Origin: an uncultured Prevotella sp.
GTDB lineage: Bacteria; Bacteroidota; Bacteroidia; Bacteroidales; Bacteroidaceae
Direction: 5' to 3'
Length of the DNA stretch: 18,631 bases
Assembly (NCBI GenBank): GCA_937877685.1
Contig: CALFGU010000111.1
Coordinates: 1-18,631, forward strand
Below, one piece after another: positions 1 through 7,040 of this stretch; the stretch's first letter is position 1, and each line of letters opens with the position of its first letter. Both the position numbers and the translations under genes were made by a program. The notes under the pieces were generated by a model. That model made no database searches and was not told where the DNA came from. It saw only the letters and a list, made by a program, of their open reading frames with translations.

Positions 1-408
1 GGCATTTTCGACTTCTGCCTCGGCGGATTCCGCATTCTGGCAAGTGTCTTCGTAAACGGTGAGGGCAGGTCTGGAATAAAAGTCGATGGCAAAGAAAAGT
101 CCGACCAAGGATGCCGCTATGGCGGTGGTGAGTGCCACACGCTTGAAGAAGGGTAGGGAAGCAGTGCGAGAGCGTGGCGCTTGCCAATCAGGTTCTTGCT
201 CCAAGCGCTTCAAGAGTCGGCGTTCAAACCCCTTGGGAGGCACAGTGGGGGTAGGCGTTCGAAGTTGTTGTAATAACTGCCCCTCAGCCTTCCATTCATC
301 AGGCGCATCGGGCGCAAGGAGCAACTCCAAAAGTTGCTTTTCTTCCACTAAGGAAGCATCGCCCGCATAATATTTATTGCGGAGTTCTTCTGCGGAAAGA
401 GTGATCAT
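1..408 (-). CDS. Putative anti-sigma factor, one-TM protein (partial, C-terminus outside window)
   Basis: The open frame runs from ATG at 408 to the window edge, 136 codons with no stop. An in-frame TAA lies two codons upstream of the ATG, so this start is well fixed. Residues 1-75 are predicted cytoplasmic and charged, beginning MITLSAEELRNKYYAGDASL, with a Pro-rich stretch (TPTPTVPP) at 51-58. One hydrophobic segment follows at about 91-108, then an outward part with one Cys. It lies 103 bp downstream of an ECF sigma gene on the same strand, the usual place for a membrane anti-sigma factor, and the cytosolic-TM-extracytoplasmic order fits that role. I see no zinc-binding HxxxCxxC anti-sigma motif, so the role rests on context and topology. 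It could instead be another small membrane protein co-transcribed with the sigma factor. Confidence 0.6.
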   Translation of the reverse strand, partial: MITLSAEELRNKYYAGDASLVEEKQLLELLLAPDAPDEWKAEGQLLQQLRTPTPTVPPKGFERRLLKRLEQEPDWQAPRSRTASLPFFKRVALTTAIAASLVGLFFAIDFYSRPALTVYEDTCQNAESAEAEVENA

Positions 409-511
409 GATTTAATGAAGTTTTTAGGTTTCAGAATTTTAGGTGAATAAGTGTTAGGGGCGCTTTGTCCGCACGGTTCTTAAAACCTTAAAGCGTAGCG
501 ACCTCACAACC
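409..511. repeat. Intergenic AACCT/AGGTT repeat, copy 1
   Basis: The spacer between the sigma gene and its downstream partner is built from AGGTTT and AACCTTAAAACCT motifs. Bases 479-504 are the reverse complement of 3204-3229 with 25 of 26 identical. Related sequence fills the spacers at 3186-3318 and 5120-5242. Arms at 418-442 (AGGTTT, TTTTAGG) and 479-520 could pair in RNA. Confidence 0.7.
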
Positions 512-994
512 TTAAAACCTAAGCTTGAACAATTCTATTATTTTACGTCGGGTGCGTGAAAGGATTTGCCGCACGTTAGAGGGTGTTTCGCCTGTCACTT
601 CGCAAATCTCGTCAATCGAACATTCGCTCACGTGGCGCAGGGTTACGATTTGCCGCATCTTTGGCGGGAGGTGCTGAAGGATGAAGTTTACCTTTTGACC
701 GTCGTCCAGTTGTGGCGGAGGTTCGGGTTCGGCAAAGCGTTCTTCATAAACAATCAGCTCTGCCTCATCCTGTCGCAAGCGAAGGACATCTATGCACGCA
801 TTACGCAGAGTGCGCATGGCATAACCCTCAGCATTTTCGAGTGATGCGAGGCGCAGGCGGTCGCGCCAGAGTTTTACGAATGTCTCTTGCACCACATCCT
901 CGGCATCTTCCGAGTTGTGAAGCATGCTGAACGCCACTTGAAAGAGATGCGGAGCAAGAGGCAGGAATTTATCTTCGAATTCTTGGGAAGTCAT
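512..994 (-). CDS. ECF-type RNA polymerase sigma factor (sigma-70 family)
   Basis: This 160-residue protein has the two-domain layout of extracytoplasmic-function sigma factors. Region 2 (about 10-85) contains the core-binding and -10 recognition helices, visible as DAEDVVQETFVKLWR and then the AMRTLRNACIDVLR helix. Region 4 (about 103-155) contains LPPKMRQIVTLRHVSECSID and a helix-turn-helix with TPSNVRQILSRTRRKI. There is no region 1.1 or 3 and no C-terminal extension, so this is a minimal ECF sigma. It would redirect core RNA polymerase to stress or envelope promoters. The gene downstream on the same strand (1-408) has anti-sigma topology, giving the classic sigma/anti-sigma pair. ATG at 994 gives full region 2. 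I did not find a convincing promoter directly upstream on this strand. The target regulon cannot be read from the window. Confidence 0.92.
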   Translation of the reverse strand: MTSQEFEDKFLPLAPHLFQVAFSMLHNSEDAEDVVQETFVKLWRDRLRLASLENAEGYAMRTLRNACIDVLRLRQDEAELIVYEERFAEPEPPPQLDDGQKVNFILQHLPPKMRQIVTLRHVSECSIDEICEVTGETPSNVRQILSRTRRKIIELFKLRF

Positions 995-1181
995 GGGGAG
1001 ATGTTGGGAACTAACGCTGTCAGAAGATTGTTTTAAATAAGTAGATTTGAATGAACTTTCTACCCTATTAACGGCAAGTTACTCGTTTTGTGACAACTTT
1101 TAGAAACTTTTTTTCGTTTTTTTTCATCCAAAGCGTTTTTTTAAGACATCCACAAAATTAAATCTCTTTAAATTAAAATTA

Positions 1182-1240
1182 TTTGAGACTTAGGAAAAAT
1201 TCTTTGAGACTTAAGAAAAAGTGTTTGAGACTTAAGAACG
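1182..1240. repeat. Three direct repeats TTTGAGACTTAAGAAAAA, 21-bp period
   Basis: TTTGAGACTTA begins at 1182, 1203 and 1224, so copies are exactly 21 bp apart, two helical turns. Copy 1 has TTAGG where copies 2 and 3 have TTAAG. Same-face spacing suggests an operator or iteron-like protein-binding array between the divergent sigma factor gene and lysS. Confidence 0.75.
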
Positions 1241-1376
1241 CGCAAAATAGATATCGTTTTTTTAATGTTAGAAAAAGGGGTAGGAAAGAGTGGCTGGTTG
1301 CCCTGTTTCAGGTGCTCTTGGGGGGCAGATGTTCTTCCTCCCCGAAATGTTGAAATTAGAAATATAAGTCTGCAAG

Positions 1377-1407
1377 TTGGGTGACTTTAGAAAAAAGCGT
1401 ATCTTTG
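1377..1407 (+). promoter_or_regulatory. Bacteroidetes-type promoter of lysS
   Basis: TTG at 1377-1379 and TATCTTTG at 1400-1407 are separated by 20 bp, matching the -33/-7 consensus. Transcription would start near 1414, giving a leader of about 56 nt to the ATG at 1470. Confidence 0.75.
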
Positions 1408-1469
1408 CACTAAATATTCTAAACACAACGGGGAAAGGCATGCCTTGCTCCGCCTTAATGATTATAGTT

Positions 1470-3185
1470 ATGAACGTACTCGAACTGAGTGAACAAGAAA
1501 TTGGACGCCGTCAAGCGCTCCAGCAGTTGCGCGACATGGGTATCGATCCCTATCCCGCAGCTGAATATCCCGTGAATGCGTATTCTACAGACATTCGCGA
1601 AAATTTCAAGGACGAAGATGAACCTCGCCAAGTGTGCATCGCGGGTCGCATGATGAGCCGCCGCATTATGGGTAAGGCGTCGTTCGTTGAATTGTTAGAC
1701 TCAAAGGGTCGCACACAGGTTTACGTAACTCGTGATGCGATTTGTCCCGGTGAAGAAAAGGAACTCTACAATACCGTGTTCAAGAAGTTGCTTGACTTAG
1801 GCGACTTTATCGGTATCAAGGGTTATGTGTTCCGTACGCAAACGGGCGAAATCTCTGTGCATGCAGAGGAACTCACTGTGCTTGCGAAGAGCATCAAACC
1901 CCTTCCCATTGTAAAATATAAGGATGGTGTGGCGTATGATGCCTTTGAAGACCCCGAATTGCGCTATCGTCAGCGTTGCGTTGACTTAGTGGTGAACGAA
2001 GGTGTGAAAGACACGTTCATGAAACGCTCTATCGTGGTGAAGACACTCCGTAACGAGCTCGACGCTGCGGGTTATACGGAAGTGGAAACGCCCATCCTGC
2101 AGAGCATTGCGGGTGGTGCGAGCGCGCGTCCCTTTATCACGCACCACAACACGCTTGACATCGACCTCTATTGCCGTATCGCTACGGAACTTTACTTGAA
2201 GCGCTTGATTGTAGGCGGATTTGAGGGCGTGTTTGAGATTGGTAAGAACTTCCGTAACGAAGGTATGGACCGCACACACAATCCTGAGTTTACTTGTATG
2301 GAACTCTACGTTCAGTATAAGGACTATAACTGGATGATGGCTTTCACTGAGCAACTCCTTGAGAAGATTTGCGTGGCCGTAAATGGTTGTACGGAAACCG
2401 TGGTTGACGGTAAGACCATCAGCTTTAAGGCGCCCTACCGCCGCCTTCCCATCCTTGATGCGATTAAGGAAAAGACAGGTTACGACCTTAACGGCATGAG
2501 CGAAGAAGAGATTCGTGAAGTGTGTAAGAAGTTGAACCTTGAAATCGACGAAACGATGGGTAAGGGCAAACTTATCGATGAGATTTTCGGCGAATTCTGT
2601 GAAGGTACTTACATTCAGCCTACCTTTATCACGGATTACCCCGTTGAAATGTCGCCTCTCACAAAGATGCACCGCTCAAAGCCCGGTCTTACAGAGCGTT
2701 TCGAACTCATGGTGAACGGTAAGGAATTGGCAAATGCTTACTCCGAACTTAACGACCCCCTCGACCAAGAAGAACGCTTCAAAGAGCAGATGCGCCTTGC
2801 CGATAAGGGTGATGACGAAGCGATGATTATTGACCAGGACTTCCTCCGTGCGTTACAATACGGTATGCCTCCCACAAGCGGTATCGGTATTGGTATTGAC
2901 CGCCTCGTTATGTTAATGACCGGTCAAACTACGATTCAGGAAGTGCTCTTCTTCCCCCAAATGCGTCCCGAAAAGAAGGTAGCGCGTGACAAGGCAGAGA
3001 AGTTTGCTGAAAAGGGAATCCCCGCAGAACTCGTACCCATTCTCCACAAAGTTGGTTACAATCTCGTGAGCGACCTCGAAGGTGGCAATCCCCAGAAGAT
3101 TAACCAACAGATTGGCGAAGTCATCAAGAAGTATAAGCTTGAAGTGACTAAGCCCAGTGTGGCAGAAATAGAAGCTTGGGTCTAA
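1470..3185 (+). CDS. lysS: Lysine--tRNA ligase, class II
   Basis: This enzyme charges tRNA-Lys with lysine in the cytoplasm. The N-terminal OB-fold anticodon-binding domain covers about 54-140. The class II catalytic core shows motif 2 around 254-280 (FEIGKNFRNEGMDRTHNPEF) and motif 3 around 470-485 (GIGIGIDRLVML). I chose the ATG at 1470 (MNVLELSEQEIGRR, 571 residues). The frame is open back to a TTG at 1377, but that part overlaps the promoter and adds 31 residues unlike the family. After the catalytic core there is a C-terminal extension of about 65 residues (from KKVARDKAEKFAEKGIP) that resembles a helix-hairpin-helix module; bacterial LysRS such as the E. coli enzyme ends near the catalytic domain. 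The gene is followed after 133 bp by gpsA, probably in the same transcript. Confidence 0.97.
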   Translation: MNVLELSEQEIGRRQALQQLRDMGIDPYPAAEYPVNAYSTDIRENFKDEDEPRQVCIAGRMMSRRIMGKASFVELLDSKGRTQVYVTRDAICPGEEKELYNTVFKKLLDLGDFIGIKGYVFRTQTGEISVHAEELTVLAKSIKPLPIVKYKDGVAYDAFEDPELRYRQRCVDLVVNEGVKDTFMKRSIVVKTLRNELDAAGYTEVETPILQSIAGGASARPFITHHNTLDIDLYCRIATELYLKRLIVGGFEGVFEIGKNFRNEGMDRTHNPEFTCMELYVQYKDYNWMMAFTEQLLEKICVAVNGCTETVVDGKTISFKAPYRRLPILDAIKEKTGYDLNGMSEEEIREVCKKLNLEIDETMGKGKLIDEIFGEFCEGTYIQPTFITDYPVEMSPLTKMHRSKPGLTERFELMVNGKELANAYSELNDPLDQEERFKEQMRLADKGDDEAMIIDQDFLRALQYGMPPTSGIGIGIDRLVMLMTGQTTIQEVLFFPQMRPEKKVARDKAEKFAEKGIPAELVPILHKVGYNLVSDLEGGNPQKINQQIGEVIKKYKLEVTKPSVAEIEAWV

Positions 3186-3186
3186 A

Positions 3187-3313
3187 TTAGGTGGTAAGGT
3201 TTTAGGTCGCTACGCTTAAAGGTTTTAAGGACTATGCAGACTGAAAGTCTCATTCCCTTAACCCTTATAATTTGCGACCTTATAACCTCAAAACCTTATA
3301 ACCTCAAAACCTC
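3187..3313. repeat. Intergenic AACCT/AGGTT repeat, copy 2
   Basis: The lysS-gpsA spacer is filled by an AGGTTTTAGGTCGCTACGC arm (3197-3230) and a complementary GCGACCTTATAACC/TCAAAACC arm (3257-3313), with AACCTTATAACCTCAAAACC repeated about every 14-15 bp. Bases 3204-3229 match 479-504 inverted (25 of 26). A small hairpin AGACT-GAA-AGTCT sits at 3238-3250. Confidence 0.75.
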
Positions 3314-3318
3314 AAATC

Positions 3319-4374
3319 ATGTCTCGTTTCTTCTCCTTCTTCTCCAACGAAAAAGGGCAACCATTCAACGCCCCTGATGTCGAATGGGGGACAAACATAG
3401 CAATCATGGGTGGTGGCAGTTGGGCAACTGCTATCGCAAAGATGTTTTTGGAGCGCACGCCTCATATTCATTGGTACATGCGCAACCAAGACACGATTGA
3501 CAATTTCATGCGTACGGGGTATAATCCCTCGTATCTGACGAGCGTACGTTTTGACCTTTCGCGCATCACCTTCTCAAGTGACATCAACGAAGTGGTTAGC
3601 AAGTGCGACACTCTTGTCTTCGTGACGCCATCTCCCTATTTGAAGAATCACCTTAAGAAACTCAAGGTGAAACTTCACAACAAGTTTATCGTAACTGCCA
3701 TCAAGGGGATTGTGCCCGATGAAAACTTGGTCTGCACGGAATATTTCCGCCAAGTGTTCAACGTTCCCGAAGATAATCTCGGCGTGTTGGGCGGACCGAG
3801 TCACGCTGAAGAAGTGGCGCTTGGGCGATTGACCTACCTCACCGTAGGTTGCGTGGACAACGCTAAGGCGCAGATGTTGGCAGATAAGATTTCAAGCAGT
3901 TACGTTAAGACAAAGACCAGTCAGGATGTCATTGGCATTGAATATGCTTCCGTGTTGAAGAATGTATATTCCATTGCAGCAGGTATTTGTAACGGTTTGA
4001 AGTACGGAGATAACTTCCAATCGGTACTAATGGCTAATGCCGTTCAGGAAATGAACCGCTTCCTGCGCGCCGTTTATCCAATTGAGCGCAACGTTTACGA
4101 CAGCGTTTATTTGGGTGACTTGTTGGTGACGGGCTATTCTAATTTCTCGCGCAACCGTGTGTTCGGACAGATGATTGGTAAGGGATATTCCGTGAAGTCG
4201 GCGCAGATTGAAATGGAAATGATTGCCGAAGGGTATTACGGCACTAAGTGCATGATGGCCATTAACCGCCACTATCGTGTGAACATGCCTATCCTTACTG
4301 CTGTTTACAATATTCTTTACGAGCGCATCTCGCCCAGTATTGAAATCAAGTTGCTGACAGATTCGTTTAGATAA
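3319..4374 (+). CDS. gpsA: Glycerol-3-phosphate dehydrogenase [NAD(P)+]
   Basis: The enzyme reduces dihydroxyacetone phosphate to sn-glycerol 3-phosphate, the backbone for phospholipids. The 351 residues show the dinucleotide-binding loop GGGSWATAIA at 31-40, the FVTPSPYL segment, the substrate-loop lysine in VTAIKGIVP, the GGPSHAEEVALGRLT motif near 158, and the catalytic-domain helix VLKNVYSIAAGICNGLKYGD with its conserved Lys near 214. The N-terminus is about 20 residues longer than the E. coli enzyme before the Rossmann strand (MSRFFSFFSNEKGQPFNAPD). ATG at 3319 is the only suitable start. It lies downstream of lysS on the same strand and ends 50 bp before a bidirectional terminator. Confidence 0.95.
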   Translation: MSRFFSFFSNEKGQPFNAPDVEWGTNIAIMGGGSWATAIAKMFLERTPHIHWYMRNQDTIDNFMRTGYNPSYLTSVRFDLSRITFSSDINEVVSKCDTLVFVTPSPYLKNHLKKLKVKLHNKFIVTAIKGIVPDENLVCTEYFRQVFNVPEDNLGVLGGPSHAEEVALGRLTYLTVGCVDNAKAQMLADKISSSYVKTKTSQDVIGIEYASVLKNVYSIAAGICNGLKYGDNFQSVLMANAVQEMNRFLRAVYPIERNVYDSVYLGDLLVTGYSNFSRNRVFGQMIGKGYSVKSAQIEMEMIAEGYYGTKCMMAINRHYRVNMPILTAVYNILYERISPSIEIKLLTDSFR

Positions 4375-4424
4375 GAGATTTTCGTGACGCCGAAAGATGG
4401 GCGATGAACGAAATCAGAAATAAC

Positions 4425-4470
4425 AAAAAAAGAGTTACTTTTCCGCGCTCGGATAAGTAACTCTTTTTTT
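4425..4470. terminator. Bidirectional rho-independent terminator between gpsA and the TPR gene
   Basis: A 16-bp inverted repeat (AAAAAAAGAGTTACTT at 4425-4440 with AAGTAACTCTTTTTTT at 4455-4470) encloses a smaller TCCG/CGGA stem. The A tract on one side and T tract on the other let it work on both strands, and the flanking genes are convergent. Confidence 0.9.
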
Positions 4471-4564
4471 ATAAAGTGTAATATAGTTTCGGGACTTTCT
4501 TGGTTCAGTTCCCAAGAGTTTCGGTGGTGTGCCCTAAAGTCACAAATTCGTGCTTTTCTTTGCC

Positions 4565-5119
4565 TTAGTGGCACCCCTTTTTGTCAATCGTAGCCACGCT
4601 TCCCTCAAACTGTTCTGCCAATTCGGGTTTGAGCGTGAGGGCTTGCTTGAGGTCTTCTGCCGCTCCGGCAAGGTCTTTCAAGTGATGCTTAACCGCTCCG
4701 CGCGCCATGTAGGCTTCGGCGAAATCAGGCAAACGTGTGATGGCGTCGGTGTAAATGTTGAGCGCCTCTTCCCAACGTTTGTTTTGCTGAAGCAGATTGC
4801 CGAGTCGGAGTACGACATTGCCGGCTTCGGGTTTCTGTGTGAGGATGCTGTGATAGGCAGCAATGGCATTCTCTGTCTGACCATCGATTGCCAAAATGTC
4901 GGCACGCAACAAGGGGTAGGCGAGTTGCTCGGGTTCAAGTGCAATCAAGGCGTCCACATCTGCAAGCGCCTCCTTAGTTTGTCCCATCTGCACCAATGTC
5001 ACTGCGCGCAAGGCGAGCGCCTGCTTATCTTCGGGGTTATTGGCAATATGCTGCGTTAAAAGCGCAATACCAGCAACGAGTTGGTTGTCAGTAATAAGTT
5101 TTTTTGCTTGTTCGAGCAT
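4565..5119 (-). CDS. Tetratricopeptide repeat (TPR) protein
   Basis: This 184-residue protein is almost wholly TPR helical hairpins. About four to five repeats can be followed, for example DKQALALRAVTLVQMGQTKE (about 32-51), the next unit ending in DADALIALEP-like sequence, NVVLRLGNLLQQNKRWEEAL, and FAEAYMARGAVKHHLKDLAG. Most units show the W/L-G-Y/A-A-P pattern. There is no signal peptide or TM segment, so it is probably cytoplasmic and a protein-interaction scaffold; the partner cannot be inferred. It follows fabI on the same strand after 123 bp and may be co-transcribed, although an inverted repeat lies between them. The short charged tail DKKGCH has no recognised role. The TPR fold is clear and the function is not. 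Confidence 0.85.
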   Translation of the reverse strand: MLEQAKKLITDNQLVAGIALLTQHIANNPEDKQALALRAVTLVQMGQTKEALADVDALIALEPEQLAYPLLRADILAIDGQTENAIAAYHSILTQKPEAGNVVLRLGNLLQQNKRWEEALNIYTDAITRLPDFAEAYMARGAVKHHLKDLAGAAEDLKQALTLKPELAEQFEGSVATIDKKGCH

Positions 5120-5142
5120 GGGGAATTATAGGTGATGCGGCA

Positions 5143-5240
5143 ATAAGGTTTTAAGGTTATGAGGTTGCCATTCGGGAAGGAGAAAACCTCTGGTTCCGCA
5201 TGGTCTCAAAACCTCATAACCTTAAACCTTATAACCTTTA
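5143..5240. repeat. Intergenic AACCT/AGGTT repeat, copy 3, inverted repeat
   Basis: A 22-bp arm at 5143-5164 (ATAAGGTTTTAAGGTTATGA plus GG) pairs with 5212-5232 (CCTCATAACCTTAAACCTTA plus T) with one base gap. The family is the same as in the spacers at 409-511 and 3187-3313. It could form a hairpin in the fabI-TPR transcript. Confidence 0.75.
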
Positions 5241-5242
5241 TG

Positions 5243-6100
5243 TTATCCGTAAATAATCTTACCGTTTTCGTCTTCAAATGCTTCTGTGTCTCTTGAGTAC
5301 TGATTCATGGCGCGGAGACTCATACCCATGCTTGAGAAACCGCCGTCATGGTAGAGATTCTGCATCGTTACCTTGCGCGTATAATCCGAGAACATCATCA
5401 CGCAATAGTCTGCGCAATCATCAGCAGAGGCATTGCCAAGGGGAGACATCTTATGAGCGAACGACATCAAGTCATGCATGCCCTTCACGCCGTTACCCGC
5501 AGTAGTGGGAGTGGGTGATTGAGAAATGGTATTGATACGCACGTGCTTTTCACGACCATAGATGTAACCGAAACTACGAGCGATGCTTTCAAGAAGACTC
5601 TTTGCATCCGCCATGTCGTTATAACCGAAGAATGTGCGCTGAGCAGCTACGTAAGAAAGGGCAATCACCGAACCGTATTCCGCAATAGCGTCCATCTTCT
5701 TGGCTACCTGCAACATCTTGTGGAAAGAGATGGCAGAAACGTCAAGCGTCTTGTCAAGGAAGTTGTAATCAAGGTCATCGTAAGTGCGTTGCTTGCGCAC
5801 GTTGGGACTCATTCCGATAGAGTGAAGCACAAAGTCGATCTTGCCACCGAGTAATTCCACACTCTGTTCGAACACCATTTTCAAGTCTTCTACACTTGTT
5901 GCGTCCGCAGGGATAACGGGAGCATTGAGTTTCTGAGACAGACCATCGAGTTCGCCCATGCGCAACGCAATGGGAGTATTGCTAAGAGTGATAATTGCAC
6001 CTTCTGCGACAGCCTTTTCTGCTACTTTCCAAGCGATAGACTGTTCGTTGAGCGCGCCAAAGATAATACCGCGCTTACCCTTCAAAATATTGTTTGCCAT
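5243..6100 (-). CDS. fabI: Enoyl-[acyl-carrier-protein] reductase (NADH), FabI
   Basis: This enzyme performs the last, NADH-dependent reduction in each cycle of type II fatty-acid elongation. The 285-residue short-chain-dehydrogenase-like protein has the FabI-type N-terminal nucleotide site GALNEQSIAW (15-24), LHSIG at 92-96, and the catalytic Tyr-x6-Lys pair Y160/K167 in YNDMADAK with the second active-site Tyr150 (ALSYVAAQRTFFGY). This follows the FabI pattern rather than that of ordinary SDR reductases. After the substrate loop comes ISQSPTPTTAGNGVKG, where E. coli FabI has a GPIRTLAA-type sequence, a normal difference among Bacteroidetes. The C-terminus is extended by about 20 residues (SRDTEAFEDENGKIIYG) compared with E. 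coli FabI. A Bacteroidetes-type promoter lies just upstream. Confidence 0.96.
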   Translation of the reverse strand: MANNILKGKRGIIFGALNEQSIAWKVAEKAVAEGAIITLSNTPIALRMGELDGLSQKLNAPVIPADATSVEDLKMVFEQSVELLGGKIDFVLHSIGMSPNVRKQRTYDDLDYNFLDKTLDVSAISFHKMLQVAKKMDAIAEYGSVIALSYVAAQRTFFGYNDMADAKSLLESIARSFGYIYGREKHVRINTISQSPTPTTAGNGVKGMHDLMSFAHKMSPLGNASADDCADYCVMMFSDYTRKVTMQNLYHDGGFSSMGMSLRAMNQYSRDTEAFEDENGKIIYG

Positions 6101-6135
6101 AATCTATATATAATATATAATATGTTATCTCTGCA

Positions 6136-6166
6136 CAAAATTACTACTTTTGAGCAACCTGCCCAA
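6136..6166 (-). promoter_or_regulatory. Bacteroidetes-type promoter of fabI
   Basis: On the minus strand, TTG (plus positions 6164-6166) is followed after 20 bp by TAATTTTG (6136-6143). The start would be near 6129, leaving about 29 nt of AT-rich leader before the ATG at 6100. Confidence 0.65.
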
Positions 6167-6395
6167 TGAAAAAGGGCATTTTCCGCTTCTTGCTTTACCG
6201 CACGGGGGATTAATGTGTGGTTTTGCAAAGTGGACTAAAACTTTTGTGATATTCTCGGGGCAAAAACGGACGTACATCTGTGCGAAACAAATGGAAACTC
6301 GCTTAATTTTTGTTGACTTCTTTTCTTAAAATCTTCCTACTTGCTTGACAATGAGACGGTATAATTTACATCTATAGTGCTATAAATAAATTCTG

Positions 6396-6427
6396 TTTGT
6401 TTCATTCGGAAAAGCATTGTACTTTTG
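6396..6427 (+). promoter_or_regulatory. Bacteroidetes-type promoter of the rubredoxin gene
   Basis: TTTG at 6396-6399 and TACTTTTG at 6420-6427 are separated by 20 bp, a near-perfect -33/-7 pair. The start would be near 6434, giving a 5' leader of about 70 nt. Confidence 0.8.
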
Positions 6428-6503
6428 CACTGTAAACCTAAGGAACTTGATGCCGATAGGTCAGTAAAACAGAAAAACATAACAATTAAAAATGATAATA
6501 ACT

Positions 6504-6665
6504 ATGGAAAAGTATCTTTGCACCGTTTGTGACTACGTTTATAATCCCGAACTCGGCGACCCCGAAGCAGGTATCGCTCCCGGAACTACCTTTGAAGAAC
6601 TCCCCGAAGACTGGGTGTGCCCCCTCTGCGGAATGGGAAAAGAAGTGTTTGAAGTCACTGAATAA
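6504..6665 (+). CDS. Rubredoxin
   Basis: The 53-residue protein MEKYLCTVCDYVYNPELGDP... carries the two rubredoxin knuckles CTVC (6-9) and CPLC (39-42). The four cysteines bind one iron atom and form a one-electron carrier. Also conserved are the aromatic core residues Y11, Y13, F30 and W37, the Gly after the first knuckle region, and the PEDWVCPLC signature. Length matches the family (about 52-54). ATG at 6504 is preferred; an in-frame ATG at 6492 would add MIIT. It has its own promoter and terminator, so it is a monocistronic unit. In anaerobic Bacteroidales such rubredoxins serve peroxide and oxygen reduction partners; none is encoded next to it, so the partner is unknown. Confidence 0.96.
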   Translation: MEKYLCTVCDYVYNPELGDPEAGIAPGTTFEELPEDWVCPLCGMGKEVFEVTE

Positions 6666-6671
6666 ATGAAT

Positions 6672-6710
6672 TGCCGATGTGAGATCGGCATTACGCTGAA
6701 TGAATTTCAG
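6672..6710 (+). other. Two small hairpins after the rubredoxin stop
   Basis: TGCCGAT-GTGAG-ATCGGCA (6672-6690) is a perfect 7-bp stem, and CTGAA-TGAAT-TTCAG (6696-6710) is a 5-bp stem. Neither has a T tract. They may protect the mRNA 3' region ahead of the terminator. Confidence 0.5.
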
Positions 6711-6735
6711 TAATCCATGATGATAATTGAGTGTT

Positions 6736-6775
6736 TCCCCTGTGCTACTTGCAAAGTGGCGCAGGGGATTTTTTA
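6736..6775 (+). terminator. Rho-independent terminator of the rubredoxin gene
   Basis: TCCCCTGTGCTAC (about 6736-6748) pairs with GTGGCGCAGGGGA (6756-6768), followed by a T tract at 6769-6774. Confidence 0.85.
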
Positions 6776-6794
6776 TGCTTCTAACTAAACGTTA

Positions 6795-6923
6795 TTTTTT
6801 TGACATAAGAACAGAAGAACAACATATAAGTTCGGCGTTATGACGCTTGTTTGTGGGTTGGTTAGACATAAGAACAAAAGAGTTTAAGAAGTTTTGTCCT
6901 TTCTGTACTTCTGTCATAAAAAA
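6795..6923. repeat. Dispersed TTTAGACAnAAGAACAGAAG palindrome, diverged copy
   Basis: The left arm TTTTTTGACATAAGAACAGAA at 6795-6815 (key core TTGACATAAGAACAGAA) pairs with 6901-6923 (TTCTGTACTTCTGTCATAAA plus AAA). A second left half, TTAGACATAAGAACAAAAG, lies inside at 6862-6880. This is the same family as the array at 8602-9226 and the copy at 11854-11934. Confidence 0.7.
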
Positions 6924-7009
6924 TAGGTGTTTATAGTTCTTCGCTTCCGACTTTCATCTATAAAATTGGGGCATTGGTCGAGTGGGGTGGTTCAAAATTT
7001 TCTGAAAGT

Positions 7010-7040
7010 TTTGTTGTTGGAGGGGAAGGTTTTACTTTTG
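7010..7040 (+). promoter_or_regulatory. Bacteroidetes-type promoter of the first Spy-like gene
   Basis: TTTG at 7010-7013 and TACTTTTG at 7033-7040 are separated by 19 bp. Expected start is near 7047, with a leader of about 70 nt to ATG at 7117. Confidence 0.75.

Larger units (their letters stand above)
995..1469. other. Divergent spacer between sigma gene and lysS
   Basis: This 475-bp gene-free stretch is AT-rich near 1080-1260. It holds the 21-bp-period triple repeat (1182-1240) and the lysS promoter (1377-1407). I see no RNA gene or small coding frame here. The reading frame that extends lysS upstream to a TTG at 1377 overlaps the promoter and is not used. Confidence 0.6.
6101..6503. other. 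Divergent spacer fabI / rubredoxin
   Basis: This 403-bp gene-free region holds the minus-strand fabI promoter (6136-6166) and the plus-strand rubredoxin promoter (6396-6427). The middle (6170-6390) shows no coding frame, no strong hairpin and no repeat-family member that I can see. Confidence 0.6.

Noticed and set aside
1377..1469. Upstream extension of the lysS frame to a TTG start
   Set aside because: It overlaps the promoter elements at 1377-1407, and the family start MNVLELSEQE begins at 1470.
6344..6366. TTGACA and TATAAT boxes resembling an E. coli sigma-70 promoter
   Set aside because: The boxes are only about 9 bp apart, far too close for a promoter, and the well-spaced Bacteroidetes-type pair at 6396-6427 explains transcription of rubredoxin.
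6509..6524. TATCTTTGCAC promoter-like motif inside the rubredoxin gene
   Set aside because: It encodes YLCT of the first knuckle and has no -33 element at the right distance.
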